From an uncultured Gemmatimonadota bacterium (GTDB taxonomy: Bacteria; Gemmatimonadota; Gemmatimonadetes; Gemmatimonadales; Gemmatimonadaceae): 64,000 bases of DNA. Position 1 is the stretch's first letter. Every line of letters starts with the position of its first letter. The DNA lies in the NCBI GenBank assembly GCA_903882745.1, contig CAIRYG010000011.1, positions 310,001-374,000 of the forward strand, given 5' to 3'. Below the pieces are notes generated by a model that was not told the origin of the DNA, did not search any database, and worked only from the letters and a program-made list of their open reading frames with translations. Shown piece by piece: positions 60,100 through 64,000 of the stretch. The translations under genes were made by a program, and so were the position numbers.

Positions 60100-61463
60100 G
60101 CGTCATCCCGCGTGAGGCCGTGCCGCTCGATCTTGTTGTACAAGTTGCTGCGCGGCATGTCGATGGCGCGCGCCGTCTCGGCTACATTCCAGTCGTGTTC
60201 ACGCAATCGCGCCTGCAGAAACAATTTTTCCGCGGCGTCCTTGAACTCCTCGTACGTCTTGCACTGTTCGAGCGCCCCGATGCCACCGCTCGCGCCGGTG
60301 CGCGCCCCGACTAAGCGTTCTGCGTCAGCGGCCGTGATGCTTGGCCCCGACGACAGAATCAGCAGACGCTCGATCGTGTTGCGCAACTCGCGCACGTTGC
60401 CGGGCCACTCGTGATGCACGAGTCGCTCGGCCGCTGCTTGTTCCATCCCGCGCGAGGGTGCCCCGTCGAGCGTCGTGAACTGCTGCAGGAAGTGCACGAT
60501 GAGCTGCGGAATGTCCTCACGCCGTTCGCGTAACGCCGGCACGTGGATGGGGACGACGTTGAGCCGATAATACAAATCCTCGCGAAAACGCCCGGCCGCG
60601 ATTTCATCCTCGAGGGTCTTGTTCGTGGCCGCGAGCACGCGAACGTCGACACGCGTGGGCTTCTGCCCGCCGATTCGCGTGACTTCGCCGTCCTGCAGCA
60701 CACGCAACACCTTGGCCTGTGCCGCGAGCGACATGTCGCCGATTTCGTCGAGGAAGAGGGTGCCGCCGTCGGCCTGCTCGAACTTGCCCGCGCGATCGGC
60801 CACGGCACCCGTAAACGACCCCTTCATATGCCCAAAGAGTTCGCTCTCGATCAGCTCTCCGGGGATCGCCGCGCAGTTCACTTCCACAAAGCGCTTGGCG
60901 GAGCGCGGCGACTGCCGATGAATGGCGCGCGCGACCAACTCCTTGCCCGTGCCATTCTCGCCAGTGATCAGCACGCGCGCCGTGGTCTGTGCGACTCGGT
61001 CAATCTTCTCGATCACCGCGCGAATCGCCGCCGAACGGCCGACCATCTCGTAGCGCGACTCAATCGTCGCCTTGAGCCGCTGATTCTCCTGCGCGAGCTC
61101 AATGCGACCAATCGCGTTGCGCAGCGTCACGAGAATGCGATCGGTATCCAGCGGCTTCTCGAGAATGTCGTAGGCGCCGAGTTGCGTGGCTTCGACGGCA
61201 TTCTGAATCGTCGCGTGCCCGCTGATCATGACGACGATCGCCGCTGGATCACGCCCGCGCAGTCGCTTCAGCGTTTCGAGACCGTCCATGCCGGTCATCT
61301 TCACGTCCATGAAGACGAGCTCCGGCTTCCAGGCCTCGTACGTGGCCAGCGCCTCGGCGCCGCTCGACGCGACGCGCACCTCGTAGCCTTCGAACTCGAG
61401 CAGCTGGCGGAGTGCGGCGCGCACGCCGGACTCGTCGTCCACCACCAGCAGTCGGCGACTCAT
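60096..61463 (-). CDS. Sigma-54-dependent response regulator (NtrC family)
   Basis: The 455-aa regulator has a receiver domain (about 4-120) with phosphoacceptor Asp53 and a V-V-D-D acidic pair. The AAA+ domain (about 140-370) has the G-E-N-G-T-G-K-E Walker A and the sigma-54-contacting loop G-S-F-T-G-A, a variant of G-A-F-T-G-A. The C-terminal Fis-type HTH (about 410-450) reads N-V-A-E-T-A-R-A-I-D-M-P-R-S-N-L-Y. No histidine kinase gene is beside it, so it is an orphan in this window. It overlaps both neighbours by 4 bases. Confidence 0.95.
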   Translation of the reverse strand: MSRRLLVVDDESGVRAALRQLLEFEGYEVRVASSGAEALATYEAWKPELVFMDVKMTGMDGLETLKRLRGRDPAAIVVMISGHATIQNAVEATQLGAYDILEKPLDTDRILVTLRNAIGRIELAQENQRLKATIESRYEMVGRSAAIRAVIEKIDRVAQTTARVLITGENGTGKELVARAIHRQSPRSAKRFVEVNCAAIPGELIESELFGHMKGSFTGAVADRAGKFEQADGGTLFLDEIGDMSLAAQAKVLRVLQDGEVTRIGGQKPTRVDVRVLAATNKTLEDEIAAGRFREDLYYRLNVVPIHVPALRERREDIPQLIVHFLQQFTTLDGAPSRGMEQAAAERLVHHEWPGNVRELRNTIERLLILSSGPSITAADAERLVGARTGASGGIGALEQCKTYEEFKDAAEKLFLQARLREHDWNVAETARAIDMPRSNLYNKIERHGLTRDDA

Positions 61464-62128
61464 CGTCCCGATTTGTACAGCGTGATCGCGCCTTTCTGCA
61501 CGCGCACATCGCCGATTTCGGGCGGCAGTGGGAAGGTGAGCGATTCGCCACCATTCGCCTCGGCCGTCCCCGCATAGTGCGCGATCAGCTTGCGCACCGC
61601 GGCGGCGGGGAGTCGCAACTCGCCGATCTTGACCTCATCGACATTGAACACGCCATGTCCAGGCGAGGCAACTTCCATGCGACCACCCACGCTAATCTGC
61701 TGTTCCCCACGCAACATGCCGTCCATCACGCCGGACAGCGGACCGGTCTTGGCGGACGCCCCGAGTTCTGCCGTGTTCACGGCGCCACGGAAGTAGACGC
61801 GGTCCCCTTCGGCGCGCGATTCCAGGTGTTTGATGCCGCTGAGTGCTTTCCCGGGCGCAAGACCGATCGCGTACGACGCGAGATCAGCGGGACGCACTTT
61901 CACGAACACCGGACCGTTGCGCTTGCGGAGCTGCACCAACGCGTCGCGTCCGCGCGCGGCCCCCTCTGTTTTTACGGGCTCCCAGACCGAGGCACTGACC
62001 GCCGGCGCAAAGCCCGCGCGCGCTCTGAGCTTGGGCATCCACATGTCTTGCGTGAACCAACCGACGACTCCTGCGAGCAGCAGCAGGATGGTCGCGAAAC
62101 AACCGAGACGGCCGAGGCAGGAGAACAT
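61460..62128 (-). CDS. Membrane-anchored or exported protein, function unknown
   Basis: The 222-aa protein has a hydrophobic N-terminal segment (about 8-26) that could anchor it or be cleaved, followed by a soluble beta-rich domain with no family I recognise. Repeated short strands such as R-V-Y-F-R-G-A-V and Q-I-S-V-G-G-R-M suggest a lipid-binding or beta-sandwich fold. It starts on the base after the larE stop and overlaps the regulator gene, so all are co-transcribed. Confidence 0.75.
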   Translation of the reverse strand: MFSCLGRLGCFATILLLLAGVVGWFTQDMWMPKLRARAGFAPAVSASVWEPVKTEGAARGRDALVQLRKRNGPVFVKVRPADLASYAIGLAPGKALSGIKHLESRAEGDRVYFRGAVNTAELGASAKTGPLSGVMDGMLRGEQQISVGGRMEVASPGHGVFNVDEVKIGELRLPAAAVRKLIAHYAGTAEANGGESLTFPLPPEIGDVRVQKGAITLYKSGR

Positions 62129-63019
62129 TCAGCGATTCAGAGTCGAGAGTTCACCAGACGCGGGCACTGGCTCGTCGTCGGGTTCAAGGGTGTCGAACTG
62201 TGGAACGTCGTCGTGATTGAGCGAACCGGAGCGGAAGCCGCGCCGGTCCACCTCCACCCGTGCGAAACCGCTGGCCACGACCGCGCGCCGCAAATCGTCG
62301 CGCTTCGCCGGCTGTAGCCACCGCTCCAGTTCACCATACGTAAGTTCGAGCCGTGCGGTGTCACCGTAGTAGCGCACCCGCAGGTCCCCCGTCACCCCCA
62401 GCGCCCGCAGGGCACGTTCGGCGGCCTCGACCTTCCCGAGGCGAAGCGGGGTGACCTCGGTGCCGTAGGGGAGGCGCGAGGCCAGGCATGGGGATGACGG
62501 CTGCGACCAGGTGGGAATGTCGCGTGCTTTGGAAAGGTCGCGGATGTCGTCCTTGGTGAATCCCAGCTCGGCGAGCGGCGAGGCCACCTGGTGCTCTGCT
62601 GCGGCTTGACGGCCCGGGCGGTGATCACTGAGATCGTCCGCGTTGGTGCCATCCACAACCACTGCGAGCCCGCGTTCCTGAGCCACCGGGGTCAGCTGGC
62701 CCCACAGCTCCGTCTTGCAGAAGTAGCAGCGGTTGGACGGATTCGCCGCGTAGCGCGGATCGTTGAGTTCGTCGGTGTTGAGTTCGAGGACCGGGATCCC
62801 GAAACGATCGGCCACCCCACGCGCCCGTTCCCACTGCTCGAGCGGATAACTCGCGCTCCGGCCAATCACGGCGAGCACGTGCTCGGGCCCAAGCGCCTCA
62901 AGGGCGACGCAGGCGAGATACGTGGAATCCACCCCACCGCTGAAGCCGATGAGCGCGGATCCGCGGGATCGGAACCAGTCGAGGAGCGCCGATTCCTTGG
63001 CGCGCGTGCGGTCGGTCAT
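62129..63019 (-). CDS. larE: ATP-dependent sacrificial sulfur transferase LarE
   Basis: LarE adenylates and thiolates the nicotinic-acid-derived precursor of the nickel-pincer nucleotide cofactor. The 296-aa protein has the PP-loop S-G-G-V-D-S at 27-32, the conserved C98-Y-F-C101 pair and P-C-L-A-S-R with Cys178, which lines up with the sulfur-donating Cys of the Lactobacillus enzyme. The single donor Cys suggests the sacrificial type rather than the Fe-S type. No larB, larC or larA is in the window. It heads the five-gene run ending in the aldehyde dehydrogenase. Confidence 0.93.
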   Translation of the reverse strand: MTDRTRAKESALLDWFRSRGSALIGFSGGVDSTYLACVALEALGPEHVLAVIGRSASYPLEQWERARGVADRFGIPVLELNTDELNDPRYAANPSNRCYFCKTELWGQLTPVAQERGLAVVVDGTNADDLSDHRPGRQAAAEHQVASPLAELGFTKDDIRDLSKARDIPTWSQPSSPCLASRLPYGTEVTPLRLGKVEAAERALRALGVTGDLRVRYYGDTARLELTYGELERWLQPAKRDDLRRAVVASGFARVEVDRRGFRSGSLNHDDVPQFDTLEPDDEPVPASGELSTLNR

Positions 63020-63034
63020 AGAGGGGAAATGTAG

Positions 63035-63067
63035 TCGAGGGCGGGGTCCGTTGCGGACCCCGCCCTC
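63035..63067 (-). terminator. Strong hairpin between the M14 peptidase gene and larE
   Basis: Fifteen perfect pairs (63035-63049 with 63053-63067) enclose a three-base loop. On the minus strand it lies 47 bases after the M14 peptidase stop and is followed by a weakly T-rich ACTACATTTCCCC. It probably ends the M14 transcript and isolates the larE operon. Confidence 0.75.
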
Positions 63068-63114
63068 GCCATACTACCCCCCTGCCGCCAAAAACCTCCC
63101 GGCGGGACGTCAGA

Positions 63115-64000
63115 TCACATCTTGCCCCGCAGCATGGCGTACCAGATGAGCGGCTGCGTCGCCATGCTCTGCCCGCGGTACTGCGGGCGGAACCCGTAGA
63201 GATACACGCGGCCGGTGCCGACCACCGACTCGACCATCGCCGCCTTTCCGTTCAGCTTGGAACCGCCCAGCAGCCACCCAGACAGGAGCGGATCGCCCTT
63301 GGCCTGGTAGGTGGCAATCGCCGTGGTCTGCGACGGATCTGTGATCTCGAACGCGGGACTGTTCTCAAACCAGATGGCCGGCACGGGGGCGGTCACGTTC
63401 ACCGTGGCGAGGTGCCCCTTCATCAGTTCCACCGACAGCAACGATCCCGGCGCATAAAAATCCGTGTTGCGAACGCCGGCCAACACGTTCTTCACCGGCA
63501 GCTTGAGCGCTTCAATCGCATAGTCGCTCGCGTTGTTGAAGGCGAGCAGTGTTCCACCGCCACGAACGAACGCTGCGAGTGCCTGCGCGCCCGGCTCGCC
63601 CAGTCCGCCTCGCAGGCTGTCCGGGAAGGCCGCTCCGAGGCCACCGGCGATCTGGCGCGCGTTCTGGTCAGGGATAATGACGACGTCGAACCGCCCGCCG
63701 AGGTTCCCCGCGCGCACATCCTTGTCGGTGATCGAGGTGAAGGCCACGCCGTACGAATCGAACATCCAGCGCGTCCACCCTTCGTCCATGGTCGAGGCGA
63801 AGCTGCGATAAATCGCGATGCGCGGGATCCCCGTCTTGCGCGACAGCTCAGGCACGCTGTACGTGGGCTCCGCCACCGCCGCGACCGGCGCGGTCACACT
63901 CGGCTCGGCGCCCGTGTAGGCCGCGACGTCCACACCGAACAGGAGCGGGAGGGTGTGGGCCGTCACGTCATACGGACGCTTCGGCGGCCCCCCCGGGTAT
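63115..64000 (-). CDS. M14-family peptidase, C-terminal part (cut by window edge)
   Basis: The frame stays open to the right edge, so only about the last 295 residues are seen and the true start lies outside. The visible beginning (R-P-Y-D-V-T-A-H-T-L-P-L-L-F-G-V-D-V) is the join seen in secreted zinc carboxypeptidase-like M14 proteins. It is followed by a GATase1-like C-terminal domain (V-V-I-I-P-D-Q-N, then F-V-R-G-G-G-T-L-L-A-F-N and the final Y-L-Y-G-F-R-P-Q-Y-R-G-Q). The zinc-binding catalytic domain is not in the window. A GTG at 63966 is a false internal start. Confidence 0.85.
   Translation of the reverse strand, partial: YPGGPPKRPYDVTAHTLPLLFGVDVAAYTGAEPSVTAPVAAVAEPTYSVPELSRKTGIPRIAIYRSFASTMDEGWTRWMFDSYGVAFTSITDKDVRAGNLGGRFDVVIIPDQNARQIAGGLGAAFPDSLRGGLGEPGAQALAAFVRGGGTLLAFNNASDYAIEALKLPVKNVLAGVRNTDFYAPGSLLSVELMKGHLATVNVTAPVPAIWFENSPAFEITDPSQTTAIATYQAKGDPLLSGWLLGGSKLNGKAAMVESVVGTGRVYLYGFRPQYRGQSMATQPLIWYAMLRGKM

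Overview
This 64 kb window is a gene-dense, GC-rich stretch of a bacterial chromosome made up of core housekeeping genes interleaved with envelope and secreted proteins. The organism is diderm: there is a LolA, a CsgG-family protein, lipoproteins, a protein ending in an Omp85-like barrel, and many signal peptides. The mix suggests Gemmatimonadota: a DUF4159/DUF4175 pair, the rpsF-rpsR-DUF2232-rplI order, a gluzincin/TolB-propeller/barrel protein, an M14 peptidase with a C-terminal GATase-like domain, and frequent GTGA/ATGA stop-start overlaps. That placement is inference from content, not a database match. I see no insertion sequence, prophage, CRISPR array, rRNA or integrase, and no gene-free stretch longer than 300 bases.

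Layout. (1) 174-2664, plus strand: two tRNA-Ser genes, gltX, and an overlapping lexA-like gene. (2) 2698-15190, minus strand: a tightly packed run read as trxA, rsmI, DUF4159, DUF4175, TPR protein, secreted GATase-like protein, JAMM-DinG helicase, FAH-family hydrolase and a TonB-like anchored protein. (3) 15327-37728, almost all plus strand: methylmalonyl-CoA epimerase, pdxJ, a YbhN-type flippase, ispE, tRNA-Gln, prs, rplY, pth, ychF, rpsF-rpsR-DUF2232-rplI, rsfS, the large peptidase/propeller/barrel protein, two SPOR-domain proteins, smc, a DAHP synthase and lolA. The exception is one lipoprotein gene on the minus strand. (4) 37767-42544, minus strand: rpmE, prfA, prmC, ylbF, tmk and an S41 protease. 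(5) 42789-47244, plus strand: a Crp/Fnr regulator, an MBL hydrolase, a CsgG-family protein and a GAF/HD-GYP protein. (6) 47258-64000, minus strand: a Gfo/Idh/MocA-DUF4105-hydantoinase A-hydantoinase B operon; rimO-spoIID; lepB, a group 1/2 sigma factor and yajQ; and larE, a membrane protein, an NtrC-type regulator, a small membrane protein and an aldehyde dehydrogenase. It ends in the 3' part of an M14 peptidase gene cut by the window edge.

The most notable observations are as follows. The LexA homologue has lost the catalytic Ser and Lys and the Ala-Gly cleavage site. A RadC-like JAMM domain is fused to the front of a DinG-type Fe-S helicase. A membrane SPOR protein carries a decayed ParA/BY-kinase-like domain next to a SPOR lipoprotein and smc. 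The Crp/Fnr gene has a strong promoter built into nested palindromes. The lepB gene has a promoter that predicts a leaderless GTG-started mRNA. Short tandem repeats recur just behind stop codons. Promoter and terminator calls are by eye only.
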